Shown in pieces: positions 10,387-20,052 of a DNA stretch of 20,072 bases (position 1 is the stretch's first letter; each line of letters begins with the position of its first letter). A program made the position numbers and the translations under genes. Source of the stretch: Paramacrobiotus richtersi. Lineage: Eukaryota; Tardigrada; Eutardigrada; Parachela; Macrobiotidae. Under the pieces are notes generated by a model. It was not told the origin of the DNA. It ran no database searches and saw nothing but the letters and a program-made list of their open reading frames with translations. The stretch is from positions 1 through 20,072 of the forward strand of contig JAQGAU010001293.1 in the NCBI GenBank assembly GCA_034698045.1, read 5' to 3'.

Positions 10387-10419
10387 TATCCGCTGTGGAA
10401 GGGATTTTGCGAAGAGACT
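10387..10419 (+). pseudogene. D-type SMYD last-exon tail remnant
   Basis: TATCCGCTGTGGAAGGGATT and the following TTTGCGAAGAGACT match 5737-5769 in copy D almost base for base, and the open frames give SAVEGILRR against SAVDGILRR in D. This is the only clear relic of a second D-type copy. It lies upstream of C, as D lies upstream of B, so D-tail plus spacer plus gene was duplicated as a unit. Confidence 0.55.
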
Positions 10420-10510
10420 CGATCGGGATGTATATGCGAAACTCTAAACTACGGAATACACGCGCTTGAAAATAATCCCGTAAAGAATTTCTGACGTTGA
10501 ACCAACTTTA

Positions 10511-10570
10511 GCAGAGATGCGGAATGTTTCACGCATAAAAGCGTTTTGTGATTTTTATCATGAGATTGTA
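10511..10570 (+). repeat. Duplicated intergenic block, copy 3
   Basis: This is the counterpart of 822-880 with few differences (GTTTCACGCATAAAAGC, then TTTTTATCATGAGATTGT). It lies about 160 bp upstream of the start of copy C, whereas the copy before A is about 710 bp from its ATG. Confidence 0.6.
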
Positions 10571-10661
10571 GAATATTTTGGAATATTTTGTAAGTAAATT
10601 TTACTGTCTATCTATACTGATGCAGTTATTAAGTTCCACAACAGTTCTTCAGTACGGACTA

Positions 10662-10690
10662 TTTGTCGACAGAAAGCTTGTAATTTTAGA
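10662..10690 (+). promoter_or_regulatory. Conserved upstream block of copy C
   Basis: TTTGTCGACAGAAAGCTTG followed by TAATTTTAG matches the block before B almost exactly, although the coding part of C has decayed. It ends about 36 bp before the original ATG at 10726. Confidence 0.4.
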
Positions 10691-10725
10691 AGCTTGGAAT
10701 CCCAGAGGCAGACTTTATGTAAGCG

Positions 10726-12503
10726 ATGACGCCCGACGTACCACGCAGTTCTTTCTTACATTGTTAGCTAGAGATTTGGTGCTCTCGTACGATCCCTGGG
10801 TATAGGCTATGGCAAGCCGGGATGAATACAGTCGGTATTGTGCATTCTGTTTCACGGAAAGCCCTGATCTGATGACCTGTTCGAGATGTAAAGTGCACCG
10901 ATACTGCGATGTAGAATGTCAAGTAAGCATGACTACTAGCTCGTACACTGTTGTAAATAGATAATTTGAAACACACACCGATCATCAACCATCAGCACAA
11001 ACGCATCTGGACGTTAAGGACGCCCCATAGTTGGTTGTTTCTGAAACAAGCAAACGAGCTTTCGGGCATACGACTTTCCTGTCGATCACAAAAGGTCGAT
11101 TAGTATGACATGATATGACATGTGGTATAACATTTATAAGTTTCCTGACAGATGGCGGACTGGAAACAGGAGCATAAAATTGAATGCACTGTAGTAAGTA
11201 CCCTGCTCGGTAGCATCGATATCTCCACGAATACAGTCCACTTCCGCGGATTAATGCCATTAATTTTCATGTCAAAGACTGCATTGAAACTTGTGGTAAG
11301 GGGAGGTATACTTCGGTGTTTACTCATAAATCTTTCTTTGACTTTCAACTGAAGAAAAACATGTACATTACATAATGCATCGACACTCACAAGCAGAAAC
11401 TTTACACAACAGAGGGAATTTGTCTTATATACGAATGATAATTGCAACTTTTGCATTGTAGCGCTGTACCCGGTATAACCTCGATGGACTGGGAACGAAA
11501 ATAGCCCGTGAAGTTTTGGACTCGGGGTTCAAAGAGACGGTTATTGGAATATCACTCGTTTCACAGACACCTTTCCGGGCCATGACCCGGTTTGCTGGGA
11601 CAGCAACGCGATCTTAGACATCCGTGGACGGAAGTTTGTTATTCACGCTTCGGAGGATATTGCTCAATACACTAGACTGCATAACGTACGTTTTGTTTGC
11701 TTTTTGTAGTTCTGTTCTGATTGAGAACAATGTTCAGTGTATTTCTTTCGTATTTGTTTTTCTGATATTGTTGCGATGTATTACAGTAATTGCAACACTA
11801 CTACACGGTACATATGTATTTCCACGGTACGTTAACTTAGTCATTTTGTTTGCTTCCTAGCTGCGGCATACTAAACTGCTGGACGATCAAACTTTATTTC
11901 TGCCAAACGAGCGTCGACATTTATTCCAAGAGATCTACAACCGCGCATGTGACTGTCGCAAATGCACTTTCGAATATGTAAGCTGGAACGACTAAAATGG
12001 TTAAATTAAAATTTGAAACCATGTGAAATTGTGAACAGCAATTTTTGTCGCCATAACCTGGTTTTTCATAAACGTAGCAGGAACAACGTACTTGTATTCA
12101 GCGTTTAGATGGTAGGGAAAAAATGTTTCGTCGAAGACCACTTGGGCAGGGACAATCACTGCTGTCCGCGTGGCGCCCGCTTGATGACTAGAAATTCTAC
12201 TATATTCTACGCTATGGTATAGGAAGCGGAAACCAATCCTTTAAAATGCGTACCGCCCGGCTGTATGGAACGTATCCCAAGCGATGTACGCGCACTTTTA
12301 CCGCGCCCACAATGCGGAGCGATCGGCCAGCCTGATGAAATTACAGGAGCTCACGCGATTTGTCAACAAATTGGAAAGCCTCCGTGCAGTTTCCAGAGTG
12401 AGAGGAGCTCCTAAGGAGCAACAGTGTGCCGCGGAGGCCGAACTTCACGAAGAAATATAGACATCGGGAATCTTGCACGATGCTCAGGTAGCGGTCCATG
12501 GTA
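10726..12503 (+). pseudogene. SMYD-like copy C: pseudogene with stops and an internal deletion
   Basis: Exon 1 (10726-10922) is 8 bp longer than in A or B because of an insertion after TTCTTTCT. It also carries TAG at 10803-10805 where A and B have Trp24 (TGG). Exon 2 is intact (11152-11295). From 11462 the exon 3 sequence runs to LDS and then jumps at about 11524 into the middle of exon 4, fusing the two and deleting roughly 250 bp that includes intron 3 and the HNAFPI region. A one-base deletion follows near 11583. Exon 5 (11861-11977) keeps its splice sites and CDCRKC. Exon 6 (from 12223) has PRPQC for PCPQC, a frameshift near 12335 and an in-frame TAG near 12458. Homology fades by about 12503 and exon 7 is absent. 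The remaining MYND residues (CAFCF) are of B type, but exons 2 and 3 are closer to A. Confidence 0.8.
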
Positions 12504-13036
12504 TCGTCGTGTTATTCGGATTGTTGATCGAATTTGGAATCCCTAAACTAAGAAAAAGGAAGGCGTGTTTTTACAGTAAAGAAGCACGATGCTGCCATTA
12601 CACCAGCACACAGTCGTGTAACAGATCCGCCACCGTTTTTCTCTGGGTTTTTGACTGAACTGGTGTTACGGTATTTCTGCTGCCTTCAGCGGGGAGTTAC
12701 TGGGTGGTCCAGTAATACAGAGATAAATATTATGTTCCTTTAACCAGTATGCAGCACGTAGGAACATCAGCAAATGAGTCTTTTGTGCATCAGTCAGCCG
12801 TCTCTCCAGACGGCTGGAGTGGCGGCCCAAGCTTAAGACGACAGCTAGTAGCCGAAAGTGGGTCGGGAAGAAGCTGTTTTTTGCATCTGCTGTGTGGCAG
12901 ATAATTGCACGTGTAATTTGTCTGCATGCGCAAGACAATCAGCTACACAATGGTGTGCCGCGATCCTCTCTGGCCCCTTTGTCCACTGAGCTATTCATCA
13001 GACAATGAAAAAACTTTGGAAGACAATTCTGAATGA
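12504..13036. other. Stretch between copy C and the palindrome
   Basis: No gene is supported. A 90-codon minus-strand open frame (12666-12938) contains RRLTDAQKTHLLMFLRAAYW, faintly like the helix with an A-Y-W/Y motif in hAT-transposase-derived proteins. There is no second motif to back this up. Confidence 0.35.
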
Positions 13037-13286
13037 GAAAGTTTTTCCGATTTGAGCTTGCAAGACGACAATCGACGTCTTTTCGTCTAGAAAGCTTATC
13101 TACCAAAAAAAATCTAGAGAAACCTACAAAATGATTATTTAAATCCAAAAAAACACTTTTAAAAAAGTGTTTTTTTGGATTTATTTAATCATTTTTTAGA
13201 TTTGTCCAGATTTTTTTTGGTAGATAAGCTTTCTAGACAAAAAGACGTCGATTGTCGTCTCGAAAGCTCAAATCGGAAAAACTTTC
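13037..13286. repeat. Near-perfect 250-bp inverted repeat without spacer
   Basis: The left arm (13037-13161) and right arm (13162-13286) are reverse complements with about nine mismatches by eye. The centre is ACACTTTTAAAAAAGTGT at 13153-13170. The arms carry matching open frames in opposite directions (SRFFLVDKLSR in both), a result of the symmetry and not evidence for a gene. It could be a foldback or palindromic transposon, or the product of a palindromic duplication. Transcripts would fold into a long hairpin. Confidence 0.9.
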
Positions 13287-13302
13287 GGGTATTACTAATA
13301 CC

Positions 13303-13439
13303 TGGACATGGACATGGACACGGACACGGACATGGACACGGACACGGACATGGACACGGACATGGACACGGACATGGACATGGACATCGACTGGACACGG
13401 ACACGAACACGGACATGGACACGGATATGGACACGGACA
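13303..13439. repeat. GGACAY hexamer tandem array
   Basis: About 22 units alternate between GGACAC and GGACAT, with one interruption (CATCGACTGG) near 13387 and a few single-base variants. It starts 16 bp after the palindrome. The frames through it read as Gly-His or Thr-Trp/Thr-Arg repeats, which is composition and not a gene. Confidence 0.95.
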
Positions 13440-14423
13440 AGCTCTTATGCTGTACTGTTGCATCAGTTCTAGCGACGCACATTACATGTACTGAATTTCA
13501 GTGAATTATCATTTATTAAAACTAGGTAAGTGCACCAGCCTGAGAAGACCGAAGCGAAGACACAGAAACCTACTCTTCAGATTAATGCTGCAATTTGATA
13601 TAAATAAAGCTCTTCAATCTAAGTTATAAATATATCATTAAAAATTTTTAATTTACTGTTTTGACGGACCGACCGACAAAAACATAAGATGAAATCAATT
13701 ATCGGCTAAGTTTAGAGGACCCTGCTTCGGTCGATTATTTAAACTCGCCACATAAGTGCAAGCGATCCGCATCAGCTAGGCCGAACAATTATGAACTTTA
13801 CATCGTACTTCCCCACTTCCGTACAGCGCGAACAGATGTTCCAGTTGTACGTACATCGGTTTACATTGTTGGCATATTTATCATTTCGTCCTTTTTTCTT
13901 GAGAAATTTCTAAAAACATTAGGAGAACTCTCTCGACCATTGCCTTTGCTGAGTTCAGCGATGCGCTGGTTCATCACCCTTCAACTTTACCGTACTGAGA
14001 GAATAGACAGACCAGCCAATGGCAGAATTAAGAATTCGATCGAGTGCAATTCTGGGCAGACTGGACCAGAGTTAATACGCCACGCGTGCGGTTGCAACTT
14101 CAGCTGTGTTAGCGTGACTTGTGCCGTGCACTTACGATATGGTGCCATTCTATCGTATAAAGTAACGCTAGTACGTTCTGATAAAAGCACTTGACGTTCA
14201 AGCGGAGCATCTTTAACGTACATCTGAATGAATAACCGAGGCAAAAGCGCTCTACGTTTAGACTCTATTATCATTTTATTACTATTTCACTGCTGCATCC
14301 GAATCCTTAGATTGCAACAGGACAGTTAAGTCCTGATATTGGTTATTGGAAATTTGAGGAAATGTGAATTTTTTCGTTTTCTGATTGATTTTTGAAAAAA
14401 AAATTGAAATAAAACTACTCACA
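13440..14423. other. Non-coding stretch right of the hexamer array
   Basis: I see no gene. Short open frames (13940-14194 plus, 13987-14274 minus) overlap each other in antisense and show no recognisable motif. AT-rich tracts with AATAAA-like strings occur around 13600-13650. Confidence 0.4.
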
Positions 14424-14464
14424 GTGGGAATCAAACCCACGCCACACGATCCTAAGGCCAGATC
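14424..14464 (-). ncRNA. tRNA-like 3' half (T arm and anticodon-like arm)
   Basis: On the minus strand GATCTGGCCTTAGGATC can form a 5-bp stem with a 7-base loop. Seven bases later GTGGGTTTGATTCCCAC forms a perfect 5-bp T stem with a 7-base loop resembling the B box. The D arm and acceptor stem are not convincing, and the base before the anticodon is not T. It is probably a tRNA pseudogene or the head of a tRNA-derived SINE, not a working tRNA. Confidence 0.35.
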
Positions 14465-17400
14465 AAAAACTTATAGGGATGCCAGTATACAGCTAAAAAT
14501 CACTGGGTGGAGTTCTCGGAATGGTACGTCTTAATACTGAAGCCTTGACAATATTACATAAAAAAATAAAGAGGAAACATTCTTCAATGTGTTATTACCA
14601 CCTTGCGTACTTTCACCTAAGTTCCTAATTTAAAGATTTTTATTCGTAAATAAATGGTATCATTAAGATCTAATTCTGCTCGCACATCAGATAAGCACTT
14701 TTTATTGCATCCATGCGATTTAACCCCAGCAATACAACAATTAGCCGATATTTAACAGAAATCTGACTGTGAATCACCTCATTAGAAACTAGCCAATTGG
14801 AACAAATTTTCAAGCATATTTAATCTCCTCGTACCGGTGCAAGAAATAGTTTAAATACTTGAACTCATTCTTTAACATTTGTCATATCCAGTGACTGTTC
14901 TCAAACTTTAGAAACAACCAACTAAACAGAATGTAGTTCACTGTAGTAATTAGGCATATGCCCATTAGGCACATGCCCGTTAACCCATTACACGCACAGT
15001 TAGTTATTCTCCTTTTCATTTTTTTCTTGGGGCCTATTTTGTGAAATATCAAGTGGATCATGACATAACAAGATCGTAATTCATGCGTCGGATGACTCGC
15101 CTCGTTTCACTTTCGAGAATACTGATGTACCGAATGTTACATCACTTGGCGCTAGAAAGGTAGCGTTTTGCGAGATACTGTATTCCCGAGCCCATTTGTT
15201 CATTAGTTTTACAGTCTGGCCAGTGGTAAATGTGCGTGTAGCGTGGTGTGAGGGCGGTTAGTGACGTCACCCATCTCCGAGCCTGAGGCTCTCGCTTCCA
15301 CATACATTCGCCGACGGCGGGGCAATGTGCAAGTTTTTTATTTTTTTTATGTGTGGTAAGTTTTTTATTTGAGCTGATGTTATTGCATATAGTTTTTTGA
15401 CCATATTTGGACGTAATAAACTCATTTATTCACAGCGTCACCACATATACAATCACAACTGACCAGACTTTAAAAAATAATTGACAAATTGCCCGGGAAT
15501 ATAGTAACCATAACACGTTTCGATTGCATCAAGAACTAAAATATTTAATTAGTCATATGTTCCCTGCCGTCAAAAACTGCACGTTTGGCAAAAATTACAC
15601 AATATTAAAGTTATAATGCAGATATGTACTTAGTTATAAGACACCGGCACAAGAAATTAAACGCAAAAATCGTGAGTTTTCTCCCACAATTAGATCGAAT
15701 TATTTGAGCAATTTATAAAATTACTATGGGTCTGAACGAGCCTGGGAGAGAATCCCAAACAGGAGAATGGTTCAGTCTCCGATGCGGCCGCCCTTGAATG
15801 CCAGTGCAAGGGGGTTAATCATACTGTGCTACCGTTCGCGGTCTTGGGAAATGTAGTTCTGTCTCCTGGCGGATTCTGATGCAGGGTCCGCTTTCTTCGG
15901 CTCGAAGACCTTAAATAATGGAGCACGAGAGGAAACAAACTTGTTTTTATAGTTCAGCTACTAACAAAAGCGGACCACGGTTCGACAGTCAGGTAAGCAG
16001 GTTTAAACGCAGAAGCGTTTCCCACAGTCCACTTACCGAGAACGGTGACACGTGTCACGCCAGTGCAGAAACAGCCAAACACAGTGAATGCGAAGACGGC
16101 TGCACTGGTGACTTGTCATTCTCGCAGGGCCAAAAATCTGTGCTTTGTGAACACAAAGTGTGCTGGCGTAAATGACCACGTGCCTACGTAAACAGAAAGT
16201 TGTGCTCGGAAACCTGCAAGACTCCCCTCTTCACATTTTGCTACGGAACTTAAGAAAGATCTCTCGCTTTCTTTAATGTTTAAAAGCTATTCAGATAATG
16301 AATAACTGCATTACGGACGTACAAACTCCACACCACCAGATATTTGCCAGGTTCTATTAAAAAATAAATACCGTATTTTGATTTGAAAACCATTCCTACA
16401 TAGCATACGACTGGTCAAACCAGTTCAGAACACCGCCCGCGCTCTTTAGGTAGCCCCTTCGGATTTCAGAACACAACACTCGTAAACAGGCGTTGCTAAC
16501 TTCCAACGCCGAGACTATCTATCGGAACTTATCCGAAAGTAATTCTGCTGAGGCAAAAAGGATACAAAGGTTTCGAGTTTTGAACTCGGATTTTCAGCTA
16601 CGGATTCAAAATGTTTTAAACGCATGTAAGAAGGACTTCAAAAGTTACCGTTTTGCGTACTGATAAGAAGCCACCTGATTTGCCACAGAGAAATTTCAGA
16701 ACTTCCGGCCATTATAATTTAACAACTGAATTTTGGGAGGTTTGTACTTCTTACGTAAAGATTAATATCAGCCAATAGTGTCATATCTAACCGGGAGCGG
16801 GTATTTCTTCTCAGTTACATTTTCGGACACTATATCTTTGTGCAGTTTTGTTCCATACTTGTTTATTGTTAGTTCAAAATGATTACCACATGAGCGCGCT
16901 GCAAAGAACACTCTCCACTAAACCTAGAGCCAAATACTTTTTATTAAGGAAATATGCTACCAGTTTGCACACATCTCGCTTGCCTTGCTAGCATGCGACG
17001 CGCGCATTTTTTGTTGCAGACTCGATAGAAGAAAGTATTAAGCATATGACCAAACTACACAATGAAGCTACTGTCTTAAAAAAACAATGGCCTGCAACAA
17101 AGTTATGTGTACCAAAAAGTCAAAATTTTCAAAAATGATCGAAAAATAGTAAACTATCTGTTAAAAATCAAACAAGAACGCTATAATATGTAGGATGATA
17201 TTATCTATAATTGTAGTTGCGCTTTTCGTCAAAGTATCTATAATGCGGATGTGCAAACCTGTTTTTTGTGCACCGGAAGTCGATATAACGCTTTCATAAA
17301 CAATACGGTAAGTAAAATGAGGCAAAACGCAAACTACAATTGTTTGTAAATCAATTTTCTATATAATAAGCATTTTTTCTAAATTTTCAAAGCTTCATTA

Positions 17401-17960
17401 CTATTTTTTGATGGTTTTTTTAAGTAGGACCATGGCATTGTTGGGAAACGCCGGCTAAAGTTAGGCGACCAGAGAAGAATCGACAAACAGCTCATTGGCA
17501 GGGATAGTGGCCCACACGACCCGGGCACTGAGAAAAGCGCCAAATGGACACAGGGCAGGCAGCGCCTTTGTTCATTTACGATGTTTGTTCTGATGCAGGC
17601 CGTTTATCTAACAGTCTGCCGCATAGAGCAATCTCACATAGCGGTCAACCAAGACATGATCTATTCAGTCCAGCACATCGAAAGCAAAGCGGGGGAGTTT
17701 ATACTAGCCGAGACGACAGCCACAAAAAAAGCAAATTGTGCTATTGTTCTACTGCATTCTTTTAATCACTGAACGCAGAAAACAATTGTAAGATTACCGG
17801 ATATGTGCAACGAAAGAGTTGTACTTTTTAATGATGCCATTTCCGAAAACGGCCGCATATATGCCTGCAACGGCATCATATGTTCTTAACTACTACAGAT
17901 TTTTTTAAGCAATTAATATCCGACACAATAAACAGAAAAGCCGGAAACAGTACATCATGT
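14465..17960. other. Long non-coding stretch
   Basis: No gene is supported over about 3.5 kb. The longest open frames (15918-16175, 85 codons; 17544-17765 and 17581-17772, 73 and 63 codons) match no family I recognise, and the last two overlap in different frames. There is a repeated GCATATGCCCATTAGGCACA-type motif at 14952-14985. An 8-bp inverted repeat (ATGATGCC at 17831-17838, GGCATCAT at 17872-17879) is noted. Composition varies from AT-rich (17080-17420) to moderately GC-rich (15730-15910). Confidence 0.4.
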
Positions 17961-18546
17961 TCAGCACACAGATGACGCTCGGGCTGATCGAATCACTGGA
18001 TAGATCTCGTCTAAATTGGCCGATGGTCGAGCCGTTCCCAGAACCGCCATGGCTTTCGCCCGCTGCAGCTCAGTACTGATGCGCTGATAGATGTACTGTT
18101 TCGCTCGCTTCTCTCCTGTTTCTTAACGTATTTTCTTGGCCAAACCGCACATCAATCGGCGTGCTTCCGGGCCCCATGGCCCCATCGCTTCGAATGCCAA
18201 TGGGATAAACAGATATTCGTGCATTATGGTCTGGCATTTGTTGACCTTTGTATGCTCCGCCTGTAGTCGCCGCCGCCGCTTACTTTGAGAGATAGGTCAA
18301 GGCAAACGTGCATCGACGGATTGCATCCCAGGTCAATATTTTTCGACGCTCCCAGGGCGCTAGCGTAATGCCGTCTGCTCGCTTTCCGTCGGGTCGGAAA
18401 CCGCCTGAGGGTTCCAATTCTGTTCCGTAACCGGCAGAAGCAACCGTGCGCTTGACAATACTGTTTTCCGGGTGCCGAAGCGAAGTTCCAAAAAGTTTCG
18501 CCGCGTTGCGGCGAAACTCTTCGCTGGGGCTTCGTTTCAGCCACAA
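17961..18546 (-). mobile_element. Decayed retroelement pol C-terminal region
   Basis: Read on the minus strand from 18546, the frame contains IVKRTVASAGYGTELEPSG, then RPDGKRADGITLAPW and ILTWDA. After a one-base shift near 18253 it continues with EHTKVNKCQTIMHEYLFIPL, AFEAMGPWGPEARRLMCGLA and KKIR. Beyond a stop it reads ETGEKRAKQYIYQRIS and VLGTARPSANLDEIY, ending at a TGA (17961-17963). From memory, this motif order (RPDG-x-T-PW, WD, HEYLFIPxAFE, GPEARRL) is the C-terminal part of reverse-transcriptase-bearing proteins common in invertebrate genomes. The RPDG...WD part may be a restriction-like nuclease core, which I infer. In-frame stops at 18280-18282 and 18123-18125 plus the frameshift show it is dead. 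The RT itself is not in the window; a minisatellite replaces the upstream part. Confidence 0.7.
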
Positions 18547-18599
18547 ACATTGTGCCTGGCTTTCTTGATAGCTTTTTTTGATATCCGCTTAGGGCGCTT

Positions 18600-18890
18600 A
18601 TTCTGGATCCGGGCCGAACATTATTTTCGGGTCTGGGAGGGGCACTGATTCCGGATCCGGCAGGGCACATATCCCGTATTCGGTTAGGGAATTTAATCTG
18701 GATGCGGGCAGGGTTTCAATTCCGGATCTTTAATATATGCCCGGACCCGGAATACATTTCAGATCCGAGCATATCCTTCGGGGCCGGCCATATATATCGG
18801 GTCCGGGCATATATTCCGGGTCCGGGCATATATTCCGGGTCCGGGCATATATTCCGGTTCCGGGCACATATTCCAGGTCCGGGGAGACAT
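18600..18890. repeat. 19-bp GC-rich minisatellite with degenerate flanks
   Basis: The core unit ATATTCCGGGTCCGGGCAT (19 bp) is repeated head to tail around 18790-18880. More diverged units (TTCCGGATCCGGGC-like) extend left to about 18600. It directly abuts the upstream end of the pol fragment. Open frames across it are repeat artefacts. Confidence 0.85.
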
Positions 18891-19469
18891 TATTACCGGT
18901 TAAAGCTTAAAAAATTTGGAACTGTGCTCACGTAAATTTTGAAGATTTTTGGCTCTGCAAAACATGGTTGTACTGTAACTTGTAAGCCAAGGCAAGCAAT
19001 TGCGCACAATTCTTGCCTCACGGTCAGGCATTCGGATGTATCGAAAGCGTGGCGACTACGGACGTGGTTGTGGTCGCCTGTGGTCGTGGTTTCCGATGAC
19101 CTTTGTGGTCGACGGTGGTTGTGGTTTTTGTGACCCTTGGTGGTCATTAGTGGTGGACAGTGGTTGTGGTAGCATGTGCCGTTCAGTGTTTAGCGTCGCT
19201 GCAGTTGAGATTTGAGCAATTTACCGCGAGCGCTGCTAAACCTGTCTCCTAAACTGGCCTCCTAACATTGGGGTGCGTGCGTGGATGCTCGCCCCCAAGC
19301 AGGTTCAGTAATCTGTCATTTGTGTGGTTTCGGACTGTCGTTTCATTGTTTTCATGTACTGTACTGTAATTCATCTCGAATTTTGATAACAAGCTCCGTT
19401 TAAAAAAAAAATGAAAAACCTGTCTGAGTTTGATTTTCGTGCTTTGTTTGGTTGGAGTAAAAAGCTTGA
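18891..19469. other. Non-coding stretch with TGG-rich tract
   Basis: No gene is supported. About 19060-19175 is rich in TGGT and GTGG words (TGGTTGTGGT, TGGTCGTGGT), an imperfect low-complexity tract. The flanking sequence shows nothing recognisable. Confidence 0.5.
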
Positions 19470-19619
19470 CCATTATTGAGTGGCCTATCCTGTCATGTGA
19501 CGGAAGAAAACGTATAAGCGGATGCTGGGGGAACGGATTTAATAATCCTGTGGGCAGTTAACTGCCGTACTGCAGGACAAAAACATACAAACAAGGCGGC
19601 TGCCGAGCAGTCTGGCCCC
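19470..19619 (+). repeat. 150-bp direct repeat, copy 1
   Basis: This stretch starts with CCATTATTGAGTGGCCTATC and ends with GCCGAGCAGTCTGGCCCC. It is identical, as read by eye, to 19903-20052. Inside it is a 14-bp palindrome, GGCAGTTAACTGCC. No coding frame is conserved, so it is a repeat or part of a larger satellite or transposon. Confidence 0.95.
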
Positions 19620-19902
19620 TTCGCAAAACATCAAGAAAAAAGAAGGTACAACAAAAAATCGCTGCATTTTGGTCAAACTGAGAACATCATGATGTATGCT
19701 AAGTAAAACCAACAACTAAATACGAATGATTCCAGTGTCGGGCGGGTGGGCGGAAATGCAATTAAGGCAAACTGCAAATGACGGGTCCGGCACGGTGAGC
19801 CGCTGCCCTTTTATGGGGCTCAGCAACAAGGGGCAGCGGCAGCGGGGGAGGAGTCACTGACCGGTCGTCCAATAATAAGCAGATTTTGCTTCAAAATCTT
19901 TC
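19620..19902. other. Spacer between the 150-bp repeats
   Basis: This 283-bp segment shows no gene. It includes a potential hairpin at 19799-19840 with arms GCCGCTGCCC and GGGCAGCGGC. Together with one repeat copy it would make a 433-bp unit if the repeats were tandem. Confidence 0.6.
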
Positions 19903-20052
19903 CCATTATTGAGTGGCCTATCCTGTCATGTGACGGAAGAAAACGTATAAGCGGATGCTGGGGGAACGGATTTAATAATCCTGTGGGCAGTTAACTGCCG
20001 TACTGCAGGACAAAAACATACAAACAAGGCGGCTGCCGAGCAGTCTGGCCCC
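19903..20052 (+). repeat. 150-bp direct repeat, copy 2
   Basis: Second identical copy in the same orientation, ending 20 bp before the window edge. The sequence after it (AAACCCCCAAC...) differs from that after copy 1 (TTCGCAAAAC...), so the match stops cleanly after exactly 150 bp. Confidence 0.95.

Noticed and set aside
13303-13439. CRISPR-like regular repeats
   Set aside because: Units are contiguous without spacers, and the DNA is plainly eukaryotic.
13175-13504. 109-codon frame with a Gly-His repeat
   Set aside because: It is the right palindrome arm joined to the hexamer array; the Gly-His run follows from GGACAY composition.
15918-16175. 85-codon plus-strand frame
   Set aside because: It begins at an ATG but shows no domain, no splice context and no paralogue; chance is sufficient.
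17041-17440. Possible terminal inverted repeats of a DNA transposon around AT-rich tracts
   Set aside because: Only short A/T-rich strings match between the two sides; no consistent arms or target duplication.
18224-18670. 148-codon minus-strand frame, the longest there
   Set aside because: It is a shadow frame of the pol fragment, whose recognisable motifs lie in other minus-strand frames, and it runs into the minisatellite.
18702-18935. 77-codon frame with IPGPG/GSGHI repeats
   Set aside because: Translation of the 19-bp minisatellite.
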